Assembly: GCA_902556905.1 (NCBI GenBank)
Contig: CACDYK010000007.1
Coordinates: 1 to 64,000 of the forward strand
Source of the DNA: an uncultured Pelagibacteraceae bacterium
Lineage (GTDB): Bacteria; Pseudomonadota; Alphaproteobacteria; Pelagibacterales; Pelagibacteraceae
Length of the DNA: 64,000 bases
Direction of reading: 5' to 3'
Position numbers and translations under genes: made by a program. The notes beneath the pieces are model-generated. The model saw only the letters and a list, made by a program, of their open reading frames with translations. It was not told the origin of the DNA and did no database searches. This document shows, one piece after another, positions 1 to 10,119 of the stretch; positions within the stretch are counted from its first letter, which is position 1, and every line of letters begins with the position of its first letter.

Positions 1-69
1 ATCCTTTTTGAAGCGGTCTAAGTATTTTAATGGAAATAACTGATTACCAAGTATAAAAAATATTTTCAT
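1..69 (-). CDS. cryptochrome/photolyase-related protein, N-terminal fragment (truncated by window edge)
   Basis: Reverse strand reads MKIFFILGNQLFPLKYLDRFKKD...; an N-terminal 'LGNQLFP' motif resembles the (6-4) photolyase-related family. Only 23 aa visible. Confidence 0.5.
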   Translation of the reverse strand, partial: MKIFFILGNQLFPLKYLDRFKKD

Positions 70-96
70 AATTAAATATAACTAATTAAAAAATTT

Positions 97-807
97 ATGT
101 CAGAAAAATATCTAATCTTTGGTGCGACAGGATCTATTGGTTCAAGTCTAGCTGAACAATTAAAAAATTCTGGAAATGCTATTCACTTAATTGCAAGAAA
201 TGAAAGTGAGGTAAGTTCTATTGCAGAAAAATTAGGTTGCACATTCACTGTTGCTGATGTTTTAGAAGAAGGTTTTATTGAAAAAGTTAAAGCAGATGTA
301 ACTGAGATAAAAGGAATTGCATACTGTGTGGGTTCAATTGATTTGAAGCCATTAAGAATGGTTACCGAACAAGATTTTAATAAATGTATGAAATTAAATC
401 TTTATTCAGCTGTAGAGGCTATTAAAGGATGTCAAGAAAGTTTAAAAAAAAACAAGGGCTCTATTGTTTTATTTTCAACAGTAGCAGCTCAAAGAGGGTT
501 TACAAACCATGCAATTATTGCATCAGCTAAAGCTGCTGTTGAGGGGTTAACGGTATCGCTAGCAGCAGAATTTGCCCCAAACATAAGAGTGAATTGTATT
601 GCTCCAAGTTTAACAAAATCAAAAATTGCTGAGCCAATGCTAAAAAATACTACAATAGCAGAGGGTATTGCAAAAGCTCATCCACTAAAAAGATTGGGTG
701 AAGGAAAAGATTCGGCCTCTCTTGCAAAGTTTTTAATTTCTGAAGATAGTTCCTGGGTAACAGGTCAAATTATTGCAGTTGACGGTGGTAGATCAAAACT
801 ATCTTAG
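97..807 (+). CDS. SDR family NAD(P)-dependent oxidoreductase
   Basis: Rossmann motif GATGSIGSSLA, SDR-type C-terminus VTGQIIAVDGG. Confidence 0.9.
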   Translation: MSEKYLIFGATGSIGSSLAEQLKNSGNAIHLIARNESEVSSIAEKLGCTFTVADVLEEGFIEKVKADVTEIKGIAYCVGSIDLKPLRMVTEQDFNKCMKLNLYSAVEAIKGCQESLKKNKGSIVLFSTVAAQRGFTNHAIIASAKAAVEGLTVSLAAEFAPNIRVNCIAPSLTKSKIAEPMLKNTTIAEGIAKAHPLKRLGEGKDSASLAKFLISEDSSWVTGQIIAVDGGRSKLS

Positions 808-808
808 A

Positions 809-1873
809 GTGAGAAAATATTTTTTATTAATTTTTTTTCTTTTTTTTTCTTCAGTGAGTTTTTCTGATGATTATTCTTTAACTGAAATTACAAAATTAGA
901 TAAACCTTGGGGTTCCTCATTTATTAATAATGATGAAATAATTGTAACTGAGAAAGATGGAAAAATAAAAATAATTAATATTAATTCAAAAAATATATTT
1001 GAAGTTGAACACAACTTAAATTTTTTAAATGTTGGACAAGGTGGATTATTAGATATTATTTATCAAGACAATTATCTTTGGGTTTCGTATTCTGAAAATA
1101 GAGGTAACGGAAAAACAAGTACTTCAATTGCTAAAACAGTATTAAATAAAAAAAAATTAAATTTTAAAAATATATTTCAAGCAAATCCTCCTATAAACTC
1201 GGGCTATCATTTTGGCTCTAGATTAGCGATAAAAGGTAAATATCTTTATGCTTCGGTTGGTGAAAGAGGAATGGGAATGATTGCACAAGATCCTACAAAA
1301 CACCCTGGTAGCATTATAAGAATTTATACTGACGGTAGTATTCCAAAGGATAATCCAAAGTTTGAGGGTAAATCAGATTGGTTACCAGAAATTTATCAAA
1401 TTGGTGTTAGAAACCCACAGGGATTGGTACTATCTCCTTATGATGAAAAAATTTATTTAAGCAATCATGGAGCAAGAGGTGGTGACTGGTTTGGTGAAGC
1501 AAAAAAAGGGGGAAACTATGGTTGGAAGATATTAGGATGGGGCGGGAAGAACTATTCAGGTACTAAAATTGGACCAAAATGGAAACCTGGCTTTACTAAA
1601 GCTATTCAATACTGGGTGCCCTCAATTGCTAGCAGTGCAATAACTATTTATAAAGGAAATGAGTTTAAAGAATGGAATGGTCATGCTTTAATAACCTCAC
1701 TTAAAGATAAATCCTTAAGAAAAATAATTTTTAATAATTTATCTAATATAAATGAAGAAGTTATTTTTAAAAATAAAATAGGAAGAATTAGAGATATTCA
1801 AGTGCATCCAAACAACGGAAAAATTTTTTTTCTAGCAGGAGATAAATTGTGGTTAATGGAAAAAAATAATTAA
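809..1873 (+). CDS. PQQ-dependent sugar dehydrogenase-like (glucose/sorbosone dehydrogenase) protein, secreted
   Basis: Signal peptide-like N-terminus from GTG at 809; motifs GGLLDI, RNPQGL, HGARGGDWFGEAKKGGNYGW. Confidence 0.85.
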   Translation: MRKYFLLIFFLFFSSVSFSDDYSLTEITKLDKPWGSSFINNDEIIVTEKDGKIKIININSKNIFEVEHNLNFLNVGQGGLLDIIYQDNYLWVSYSENRGNGKTSTSIAKTVLNKKKLNFKNIFQANPPINSGYHFGSRLAIKGKYLYASVGERGMGMIAQDPTKHPGSIIRIYTDGSIPKDNPKFEGKSDWLPEIYQIGVRNPQGLVLSPYDEKIYLSNHGARGGDWFGEAKKGGNYGWKILGWGGKNYSGTKIGPKWKPGFTKAIQYWVPSIASSAITIYKGNEFKEWNGHALITSLKDKSLRKIIFNNLSNINEEVIFKNKIGRIRDIQVHPNNGKIFFLAGDKLWLMEKNN

Positions 1874-1881
1874 TTAAAGAT

Positions 1882-2868
1882 ATGGGAAAAAAACCTTACC
1901 ACCATCTTCCAGATGGAACCTTTAGGAATCCTGAAGGATCTCCAGTTAGGGCAAATGATGTAAGATTTTCCTACAGAACATTTATTAAAGAAAAAAAGAA
2001 AATTGATATTACTTTTCCAAAAGATCATGTAATCGATAAAAAAATTGTTAAAGAAAACTTAGAGAAATTTAAAGATGATGATTACATTGCATGGATTGGT
2101 CATGCTACTTATTTAATTAAATTAGGTAATACCACATTGATAACAGATCCTGTATTTTCAAAAAATGCAGGACCATTAATTTTTGGCCCAAAGAGATTTA
2201 CTGAACCGGCTTTAAAACTTAATGAAATTCCAAAAACAGATGTATTTCTATTAACCCATAATCACTATGACCATCAAGATATGTCTACAATTAGAGAATT
2301 TCCTTTCAAGGATGCAAAAGTATTGGTTCCTTTAAAGCTAGGAAAGTATTTTAAAAAATACAAAGATGTTAATGAAATGGATTGGTATGAAGAAATTAAA
2401 ATTAACGATCATTTAAAAATAACATTCTTACCAGCAGTACATTGGTCAAAAAGAAGTCTAACTGATACCAACAAAACTTTATGGGGTAATTTTTTAATTC
2501 AATATAAGGATATAAAAATTTTATTTGCATGTGACACGGGTTATGGAAATATTTATGAAAAAATTGGTAAAAAATATGGTCCAATTGATATTACAATGAT
2601 TAATATAGGTGCTTATGATTTTAGACCAATGTTTGATAAATCTATTTATCACACAACTCCTGAAGAGGCTCTTAATGTTGCACAAGATTTAAAAAGCAAA
2701 AAAGTATTGGGAATGCACTGGGGAACTTTTGTTTTGTCTCTTGAACCTATAATGGAACCTCCTATTCGATTTAAAGAAAATGCTGAAAAATTTGGGTTTA
2801 AAAAAAAAGATGCAATTACATTTAAGATTGGTGAAATTAGCTCTTTAAAATCAATTCTTAAAGATTAA
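1882..2868 (+). CDS. MBL-fold metallo-hydrolase (NAPE-PLD/UlaG-like)
   Basis: WIGHATYLIK, THNHYDHQD, ACDTGYG, GMHWGTF motifs. Confidence 0.85.
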   Translation: MGKKPYHHLPDGTFRNPEGSPVRANDVRFSYRTFIKEKKKIDITFPKDHVIDKKIVKENLEKFKDDDYIAWIGHATYLIKLGNTTLITDPVFSKNAGPLIFGPKRFTEPALKLNEIPKTDVFLLTHNHYDHQDMSTIREFPFKDAKVLVPLKLGKYFKKYKDVNEMDWYEEIKINDHLKITFLPAVHWSKRSLTDTNKTLWGNFLIQYKDIKILFACDTGYGNIYEKIGKKYGPIDITMINIGAYDFRPMFDKSIYHTTPEEALNVAQDLKSKKVLGMHWGTFVLSLEPIMEPPIRFKENAEKFGFKKKDAITFKIGEISSLKSILKD

Positions 2869-2870
2869 TT

Positions 2871-3746
2871 TTAAATTTGTTTTAGAAAAAAATTTCTTAA
2901 TTGAATAATTGTTTGTTTTGGATTTTGTTCTGGAATAAAATGTCCAGAGTCTATAGCTTTTCCTACAATTTTTTTGTTAGAATATTTTTGCCAAATTTTT
3001 ATTGAATTAAATTGTTTTCCTATTACCCCATTTTTTCCCCATAAAACTTGAATTGGGATGTTGAGTTTTTTATTTTTATCTTTTTTATCATGTTCTAAGT
3101 CAATTGTGTCTGAAGCTCTATAATCTTCACATGAAGCATGAATTCTTTTTTTTTGTTTAAATGACTTAAGATAAGCTTCTTCTGCTTTGCCAAACTTATG
3201 TTCTCCAGACCATTTGTGCAAACAACTTTTCATCCATTTTCTTGGGTCACTCATTATCATTCTTTCAGGTAACCATGATGGCTGGATCAAAAAAAACCAA
3301 TGAAAGTAAGCTTTTGCAAATTTTCTATCAGTAGTTTCATACATGTCTAGTGTTGGACAAATATCCAAAACACATAAGGCTAAAATTTTATTTCTAAAAT
3401 CTCTAGCCATCCTGTGAGCAACTCTCCCACCCCGATCATGACCTGCTAGAAAAAATTTTTTAAAATTTAATTTATTCATTAGCTGGATCATATCTTTAGC
3501 CATTTCTCTTTTTGAATAATTAATATGTTTTTTATCCCCAGGTAAAACTAAACTATTTCCATACCCTCTTAAATCAGCAACTACTACTGTAAAATTTTTA
3601 CTTAATTCTGGTGCACTTTTATGCCACATGACATGGGTTTGAGGATATCCATGAAGTAAAAGTAATGGGGGTCCATTACCCTTAATTCTACAAAAAATTT
3701 TTCCTTTATTTACTTTAATGAATTTTTTTTTAAATCCTTCAAACAT
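2871..3746 (-). CDS. alpha/beta hydrolase (haloacetate dehalogenase/epoxide hydrolase-like)
   Basis: LLLHGYPQTHVMWHKSAPEL, DLRGYGNS, GHDRGGRVAHRMA, DSGHFIPEQNP. Confidence 0.9.
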   Translation of the reverse strand: MFEGFKKKFIKVNKGKIFCRIKGNGPPLLLLHGYPQTHVMWHKSAPELSKNFTVVVADLRGYGNSLVLPGDKKHINYSKREMAKDMIQLMNKLNFKKFFLAGHDRGGRVAHRMARDFRNKILALCVLDICPTLDMYETTDRKFAKAYFHWFFLIQPSWLPERMIMSDPRKWMKSCLHKWSGEHKFGKAEEAYLKSFKQKKRIHASCEDYRASDTIDLEHDKKDKNKKLNIPIQVLWGKNGVIGKQFNSIKIWQKYSNKKIVGKAIDSGHFIPEQNPKQTIIQLRNFFLKQI

Positions 3747-3757
3747 CTTTAAAAGAA

Positions 3758-4018
3758 TTAATCATTTAATAATTTATTTTTAGCTTTTATAAATTCCTCT
3801 TGAGTAATTACTCCACTTTCTTTTAAATTATTTAATTTTGAAAGCTCATCACTTAAATTATCAGATAAAGATTCTTGATTATCTTCATAACTATTTGCTT
3901 CTTTTTCAGATCTATTTTCTTCTTTTGCAGCAAATCCCTTCATAATTGCCGTAGCACCCAAATATAAAACAAAGCCCATTATTGGAATTACTAAACCAAA
4001 AAATATTATCTTTTCCAT
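3758..4018 (-). CDS. small membrane protein with SHOCT-like C-terminal domain
   Basis: N-terminal TM; C-terminus 'LSKLNNLKESGVITQEEFIKAKNKLL' matches SHOCT pattern. Confidence 0.7.
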   Translation of the reverse strand: MEKIIFFGLVIPIMGFVLYLGATAIMKGFAAKEENRSEKEANSYEDNQESLSDNLSDELSKLNNLKESGVITQEEFIKAKNKLLND

Positions 4019-4021
4019 AAA

Positions 4022-4225
4022 TTAGTCTTCGTCCTCTTCTCTCCATTTTTTTTCATACATAAGCCATGCAGCATAAATTACGCATACTGTACCAACTATC
4101 ATACCATAATCAAATCCAGTTTGTTTATCATACAGATACCAACCTAATTGTGTGGCTCCTATCGGGGGAATGGTCAGTAAAAGAAAGATTATTCCAATCC
4201 TATAAGGATATTTTGGTTTTTTCAT
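4022..4225 (-). CDS. small two-TM hypothetical membrane protein
   Basis: Hydrophobic segments; start taken at internal Met (MKKPKYPYR). Confidence 0.5.
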   Translation of the reverse strand: MKKPKYPYRIGIIFLLLTIPPIGATQLGWYLYDKQTGFDYGMIVGTVCVIYAAWLMYEKKWREEDED

Positions 4226-4262
4226 TCCCAAAACTATCAAATTTAGTTAATAAATTTTATCT

Positions 4263-5108
4263 TTATTTTTGCGATCTTTTGAAACAGTCAATAGTATTCT
4301 TTAATAAACACGCAATTGTCATTGGCCCCACTCCACCAGGAACAGGAGTAAGTGCTTTGGCAACTTTTGAAACTTCATCAAATGCAACATCACCCACTAA
4401 ACCATTTTCAGTTTTATTAATTCCAACATCAATTACAATTGCATCTTTTTTAACCCAATCGCCTTTTACAAGTTCTGGGATACCCACAGCTGCAACTATA
4501 ATATCTGCTTCTAAACATTCAGCTTTTAAATCTTTTGTTCGTGAATGTGTAATTGTAACCGTACAGTTTTCTTTAAGAAGAAGTTGTGTCATTGGTTTAC
4601 CATTTAAATTTGATCTTCCTACTACAACTGCTTTTTTACCACTTAAGTTTGGTTCAATTTTTTTGATCATCAAATAACATCCAAGAGGAGTGCAAGGCAC
4701 TGAACTTTCATAACCTGAAGATAAGTTACCCACATTCATTGGATGAAAACCATCTACATCTTTTGATGGGGTAATTGTTTCTATTACTTTTTGTTTATCA
4801 ATATGTTTTGGGAGTGGAAGTTGAACTAAAATTCCCGAAACACTTTTATCATTATTTAATTCTTCAATTTTTTCTAAAATTATTTTTTCTTCGACTGTAT
4901 CTGGGTATCTTATAACTTCAGATTTAAGCCCAACCTCGTTTGCTGATTTTTCTTTGTTACGAACATAAATTTGGCTAGGAGCCATATCTCCAATTAAAAT
5001 TACTGTTAGTCCAGGAACTTTATTATATTTAGTTTTTAACTCTGCAACTTCTTCTTTAAGCTCTTCTCTAAGTTCGGCTGCTATTTTTTTTCCGTCGATT
5101 AAAATCAT
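4263..5108 (-). CDS. folD: bifunctional methylenetetrahydrofolate dehydrogenase/methenyltetrahydrofolate cyclohydrolase
   Basis: YVRNKEKSANEVG, QLPLPKHI, DVDGFHPMNVG, GRSNLNGKP, PVPGGVGPMT. Confidence 0.97.
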   Translation of the reverse strand: MILIDGKKIAAELREELKEEVAELKTKYNKVPGLTVILIGDMAPSQIYVRNKEKSANEVGLKSEVIRYPDTVEEKIILEKIEELNNDKSVSGILVQLPLPKHIDKQKVIETITPSKDVDGFHPMNVGNLSSGYESSVPCTPLGCYLMIKKIEPNLSGKKAVVVGRSNLNGKPMTQLLLKENCTVTITHSRTKDLKAECLEADIIVAAVGIPELVKGDWVKKDAIVIDVGINKTENGLVGDVAFDEVSKVAKALTPVPGGVGPMTIACLLKNTIDCFKRSQK

Positions 5109-5115
5109 AAATTTT

Positions 5116-5406
5116 TTAGAATATTAATGGTGCAATGTAGAGCTTCATACACATTTCAATAAACCAAATCAATAAAAGAAGAATTATTGGAGATATATCA
5201 AGTGAGCCTAGATTAGGCAAAAAACGTCTAATTCTATATAATATTGGATCTGTTAATCGATATGTCATTTCTAAAATTGAATAAACAAATCGATTTTGGG
5301 TATTTAAAACATTAAAAGCGATCAACCAGCTTATTAGGACATTTGCTATAACGACATAAGAATACAGTTTTAAAATTTGTAAAACTAAATAGAAAATCGC
5401 TATCAT
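5116..5406 (-). CDS. YggT family membrane protein
   Basis: YggT pattern 'DPILYRIRRFLPNLGSLDISPIILLLLIWF'. Confidence 0.85.
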   Translation of the reverse strand: MIAIFYLVLQILKLYSYVVIANVLISWLIAFNVLNTQNRFVYSILEMTYRLTDPILYRIRRFLPNLGSLDISPIILLLLIWFIEMCMKLYIAPLIF

Positions 5407-6488
5407 TTTTTCTCGATATAAATCGACTGACTTGGGAAAGCAAAAGCTGCTTTTTTATTTTCTACAATTTGTTTAATTTCAATTGCTAGTCTTTCTTTAA
5501 CAGAAAGCATTTCATTCCAACTGTTAGTTTTTGTAAAACAACGAACGTACATATCAATAGAGCTATCAGAAAATTTATCAATTCTAACTGCTACACCAAC
5601 GTTTACATCAAAATCTTCACTTTTATTAATGTAAGCTTCAATTTCATTTCTAATAGTCTTTAACTGATCAACTGTTGTGTCATACTGAAGAGTAATTATC
5701 CAGCTTATCAACCAATTAGAAGTTTCGCTTACATTTACAACTGCATTTTCAGCAAATTGAAAATTTGGAATAATTGCAAGTGACTTGTCAAATTTTCTAA
5801 TTGTTGTTGATCTAAATCCAATCTTTTCAACAATCCCTTCAATGATACCTTCAACAGCAATCCAATCACCTATCTTAAATCTTTTCTCAACTAATACTAA
5901 AATTCCTGAAATTAAATTTTTAAATAAATCCTGAGCACCTAATGCAACTGCTACACCAAACAAACCAAGTCCTGCAATGATTGGTCCTATCTTAATTCCC
6001 CATAACTCTAAAACTGCCGCAAGACCTAAAATAAAAATTAAAATTTTAAGAGATTTAATTATCCATCCAATTAACTCTCTAGTTAAAAGTTTATCAAGTC
6101 CACTTAAAATATAAGAAATTGGTTCAATGATTTGGTGAATAACCCAAAATATCAATATGGTAATTAACGTTCTGTTAATAGTATCAACAACCTCTCGACC
6201 CTCAATTGAAAAAGTCATATAATAACTTGCAATAAAAAAACCAAGAACAATTGGTAAAAATCTTGCAGGACCTTCAAGAGCGTGGACGAAAGTATCATCA
6301 AGTTTATTGGTTGTTCTCTTAGATATAATTTCTAACTTTTTAATTATAAGTTTAGAGATTAATCCTCTAAAAATTAAGAAAATAAAAAATATCCCAATTC
6401 CAATTAATATTTGAAAAATATCAACACCTAGAATTCCCTTTTTCCAAACAGACAAAAATATATCAGAAAAATTATTTATTATTTCCAT
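5403..6488 (-). CDS. small-conductance mechanosensitive channel (MscS family)
   Basis: MscS core 'GLGLFGVAVALGAQDLFKNLISGILVLVEKRFKIGDWI'. Confidence 0.9.
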   Translation of the reverse strand: MEIINNFSDIFLSVWKKGILGVDIFQILIGIGIFFIFLIFRGLISKLIIKKLEIISKRTTNKLDDTFVHALEGPARFLPIVLGFFIASYYMTFSIEGREVVDTINRTLITILIFWVIHQIIEPISYILSGLDKLLTRELIGWIIKSLKILIFILGLAAVLELWGIKIGPIIAGLGLFGVAVALGAQDLFKNLISGILVLVEKRFKIGDWIAVEGIIEGIVEKIGFRSTTIRKFDKSLAIIPNFQFAENAVVNVSETSNWLISWIITLQYDTTVDQLKTIRNEIEAYINKSEDFDVNVGVAVRIDKFSDSSIDMYVRCFTKTNSWNEMLSVKERLAIEIKQIVENKKAAFAFPSQSIYIEKK

Positions 6489-6490
6489 AG

Positions 6491-7189
6491 CTAAATTTTA
6501 TATAACAAAAACTCTTCTTCTCCAGGATTAAAAAGAAATATCTTCTTCCACTTAATTTCATTCAATATTGAGGAGGTTTTCTCGCCAATGCACATTAAGT
6601 TGGTATTCATCCAAAGTCTTTCGGAATGATGAATCTTAATAAAATTCAGTAAACTTAAGGCGCTATTTTGGGAGTAAACATAAACCATATCGGGTATTTT
6701 AAGCTTCAATTCCTTTACAAACTCATCATCAAAGTTTTGATTATGAGTAGTCCTATAATTTATAACCCTTTTAATATTATACCCCTCTTTTAATAGTTGA
6801 TGGTCAAGATCAACTGAAACTGTTTCACCGCTTATATAAATTAAATTTCCATCTTTCTGATTAAAATTTTGCAAAATTAACTCTTTTAAGTTTTCAACAT
6901 TGCCTTCAGCTGCAATTACATTTTGAAAACCTACACTTCTAGCTTTTTTTTCAGTAGCACTACCTACACAGAAACAAAGAAGATTTTTATCAATACTTTT
7001 TAAATCTAAAAACTTAATAGAATTTGCACTTGTGAAAATAACACCTTTAAAATCAAAAGAATTAATTTGCTCATAATCTACCTTGTCTATCTTTAACAAT
7101 TGAATATGAGAAACTTGATGTCCTAATGATTTAAATTTTATAATCATATCTGTGCAATCTTCTAAAGGTCTAGTTAATAAAATGTGCAT
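6491..7189 (-). CDS. hemD: uroporphyrinogen-III synthase
   Basis: LLTRPLEDC, GVIFTSANSIKFL, adjacent to hemC. Confidence 0.85.
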   Translation of the reverse strand: MHILLTRPLEDCTDMIIKFKSLGHQVSHIQLLKIDKVDYEQINSFDFKGVIFTSANSIKFLDLKSIDKNLLCFCVGSATEKKARSVGFQNVIAAEGNVENLKELILQNFNQKDGNLIYISGETVSVDLDHQLLKEGYNIKRVINYRTTHNQNFDDEFVKELKLKIPDMVYVYSQNSALSLLNFIKIHHSERLWMNTNLMCIGEKTSSILNEIKWKKIFLFNPGEEEFLLYKI

Positions 7190-7190
7190 A

Positions 7191-8108
7191 TTATCTTTTA
7201 TAAGAATTATTTGATTTAGCTTTTAATATCTGTCCTACTTCTTTACCAAGAGTTTTTGCATTTTCAATTTTTGAAGATTTTTTTTCATAAAATCTATTAC
7301 TACCATCAAGGGAAAAAAGCTCTGCTTCTAAAATAATTTCATTTCCTTCTATTACAGCATGAGCTCCAACAGCTGTTTCACAATCACCCTCTAAAACTTT
7401 GAGAACATTTCTTTCTGTATGAGCTCTTATAGATGTTTCTTGGTTATTAATTTTATCTAAAATTGAAATAACTTCTTTGTCATTATTTCGACATTGAAGA
7501 GAGATAATTCCCTGTCCTGCACTTGGAATTAATTCTTCAGTTGAAAATATCTCTGCAACTTTATCCTCTATTGATAGAGATTTAATTCCTGCATAAGACA
7601 ATAATATTGCATCATACAAACCATCATTTAGTTTATTAATTCTCGTATCAACATTTCCTCTAATAAGCTTACAATTAAGATCGGATCTAATTTTTTTTAT
7701 TTGAAATTCTCTTCGATAGGACGATGTTCCAATTATAGCTTTAATTTTTAATTCTTTAAGTTTTTTTTTATCTTTAGTTATTAATATTTCTCTAGGATCA
7801 TTTCTTTCTAAAAATGTATCTGTTCTTAAACCATCAGTTTCAATTGCTGGCATATCCTTTAATGCATGAACAGCTATATCAATTTTTTTATCTTGAAGTT
7901 CTTTTTCTATGCTTGATGAAAATAAACCTTTTCCTCCAACTTCTGATAATCTTATATCTTGAACTTGATCTCCTTTTGTTGTTATTTCTTTAATTACAAT
8001 ATCTTCTTCATTTAAATCTGTATTTTGAATAATCTTATCCTTAGCATTTTGAGCATAAATTAATGCTAACTTGCTACCTCTTGATCCTATAATTATTTTA
8101 CTCTTCAT
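7191..8108 (-). CDS. hemC: hydroxymethylbilane synthase
   Basis: IGSRGSKLAL, GGKGLFSSSIEKEL, AVHALKDMPA, GQGIISLQCR, EGDCETAVGAHA. Confidence 0.97.
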   Translation of the reverse strand: MKSKIIIGSRGSKLALIYAQNAKDKIIQNTDLNEEDIVIKEITTKGDQVQDIRLSEVGGKGLFSSSIEKELQDKKIDIAVHALKDMPAIETDGLRTDTFLERNDPREILITKDKKKLKELKIKAIIGTSSYRREFQIKKIRSDLNCKLIRGNVDTRINKLNDGLYDAILLSYAGIKSLSIEDKVAEIFSTEELIPSAGQGIISLQCRNNDKEVISILDKINNQETSIRAHTERNVLKVLEGDCETAVGAHAVIEGNEIILEAELFSLDGSNRFYEKKSSKIENAKTLGKEVGQILKAKSNNSYKR

Positions 8109-8164
8109 AAATAAATATATTTCTTTCTTGTATTGAGATTGTACAATTAATAAAAACTATTTGA

Positions 8165-9238
8165 ATGAGTAAAAAACCCTTAATTCTTGGAATTGAATCT
8201 AGCTGTGATGAAACGGCAGCATCAATAATTACAGAAAATGAACAAGGAATACCAATAGTTTTATCCAATATTATTTCAGGCCAAGTCAATGTTCATAAAG
8301 AATTTGGAGGAGTTGTACCTGAATTAGCAGCAAGATCTCACATGGAAAAAATTGATTGGATTGTTCAAAAAGCAATTGATGATAGTGGACGAAAGATAGA
8401 GGAAATTGATGCGGTAGCTTCAACAGCTGGTCCGGGTCTTATAGTTTGCTTATCTGTTGGGCTTAGTTTTGGAAAAGCTTTTGCGTCTGCTTTAGAAAAA
8501 CCATTCATTGCTGTTAATCACTTAGAAGGTCACGCCTTAAGTCCAAAACTAAATTCAGAACTTAACTACCCATATTTACTTTTATTAATTTCAGGTGGTC
8601 ATTCACAATTTTTAAATGTTCAAGGTTTAGGAAAATATAAAAGATTAGGAACTACTATTGATGACGCCTTAGGAGAAGCATTTGATAAAACTGCTAAACT
8701 TTTGGGAATTGAATTTCCTGGAGGACCTCAAATAGAAATTCTAGCAGAAAAAGGTAATCCAAATAAGTATGATTTACCCAAACCTATTTTTAATAAAGGA
8801 GGATGCAACTTATCTTTTGCAGGCCTTAAAACAGCAATTTTAAGAATAGCAAAAAATATTAAAACTGATCAGGAAAAATTTGATCTTGCTGCTTCTTTTC
8901 AAAAAACAGTTGAACAAATTTTATATAAAAAGACCAAGATTGCATTTTCTGAATTTGAAAAACAAAATGATCTGCAAGAGAAAATATTTGTTGTTGCTGG
9001 AGGAGTGGCTGCTAATAAAAAAATTAGATCTATGTTAATTAATTTATGTAATGAAAAAAACTATCAAAGCATTTTTCCACCAATAGAATTTTGTGGGGAC
9101 AATGCTGCTATGATAGCTATGGTTGGTTTAGAAAAATTTAAATTAAAACAATTTGATAATTTAGATCATCCAGCAAAACCAAGATGGCCTTTAGATGAAA
9201 AAGCTGCTTTTCTTAAAGGAGCAGGAGTAAAATTATAA
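8165..9238 (+). CDS. tsaD: tRNA N6-adenosine threonylcarbamoyltransferase
   Basis: LGIESSCDETAASI, VNHLEGHALSP, LLLISGGHSQ, GGVAANKKIR, FCGDNAAMIA. Confidence 0.97.
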   Translation: MSKKPLILGIESSCDETAASIITENEQGIPIVLSNIISGQVNVHKEFGGVVPELAARSHMEKIDWIVQKAIDDSGRKIEEIDAVASTAGPGLIVCLSVGLSFGKAFASALEKPFIAVNHLEGHALSPKLNSELNYPYLLLLISGGHSQFLNVQGLGKYKRLGTTIDDALGEAFDKTAKLLGIEFPGGPQIEILAEKGNPNKYDLPKPIFNKGGCNLSFAGLKTAILRIAKNIKTDQEKFDLAASFQKTVEQILYKKTKIAFSEFEKQNDLQEKIFVVAGGVAANKKIRSMLINLCNEKNYQSIFPPIEFCGDNAAMIAMVGLEKFKLKQFDNLDHPAKPRWPLDEKAAFLKGAGVKL

Positions 9239-9244
9239 TAAAAA

Positions 9245-10066
9245 ATGAAAATTTATATTATTTGGATAATTTCAATTCTGAAATTTTTTTTAGTTAAAAA
9301 AAGATTTTTGTTATTATCCCCTCCATTTTTAGAGAAACAATATTTTTATGATAGAAAAAGTAAAAGATTTTTTCTTTTATATAATAGAAATAAGATTGAC
9401 TGGGGAACAAACTGGCAGGTTTTTTTGGATGATCAATTTTCGCTGCCATTTACAAATTATAATGATACAAGAAATAAAGACTTATTAAATTATACAAAAA
9501 AGCAAAATAATAACAATAAAACACCTATAATAATTGATTGTGGAAGTAACACGGGTGCCAGTAGTATTTACTTTAAATTAACTTATCCAAAATCTAAAAT
9601 AATTGGACTTGAAATTGATAAAAATAACTTTCTTCACAGTAGAAAGAATGTTGAAACAAATCAATTGGATATTGATATAATAAATGAAGGTATTTCTTGC
9701 GATAACGGTTTTGGAAATATAATTAACCCTGAAGAAGAAAATAACGCTTATCAAATTCAAAAAGAGACAAAGGCATTAAGCGGAATACCATTAATTTCAA
9801 TTGATACTGTACTCAAAACATACTTCAATGACGATAAATATTTTCCCTACATTATTAAAATTGATATTGAAGGTGGAGAAGAAGATCTTTTTCAAAAAAA
9901 CACTAATTGGATAAATTATTTTCCTATGATTATTATTGAGTTACATGATTGGTTAATGCCAAAAAAAAAAACTTCTATAAATTTTCTACGAACTATCTCT
10001 AAGGAGAATAGAGATTTCATAATTAAGGGTGAAAATGTATTTAGTATAAAAAATAATTTAGATTAA
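9245..10066 (+). CDS. FkbM family methyltransferase
   Basis: IIDCGSNTGASSIYF (SAM motif I), ISIDTVLKTYF, IIKIDIEGGEEDLF. Confidence 0.85.
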   Translation: MKIYIIWIISILKFFLVKKRFLLLSPPFLEKQYFYDRKSKRFFLLYNRNKIDWGTNWQVFLDDQFSLPFTNYNDTRNKDLLNYTKKQNNNNKTPIIIDCGSNTGASSIYFKLTYPKSKIIGLEIDKNNFLHSRKNVETNQLDIDIINEGISCDNGFGNIINPEEENNAYQIQKETKALSGIPLISIDTVLKTYFNDDKYFPYIIKIDIEGGEEDLFQKNTNWINYFPMIIIELHDWLMPKKKTSINFLRTISKENRDFIIKGENVFSIKNNLD

Positions 10067-10119
10067 ATATTATGATATTTTTACTATAAAAGTTAGATGT
10101 TTATAATTAAAACAATAAT

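Noticed and set aside
4066-4677. 203-aa plus-strand ORF
   Set aside because: Antisense to folD and a small hypothetical gene; composition is typical of a shadow ORF and folD is unambiguous.
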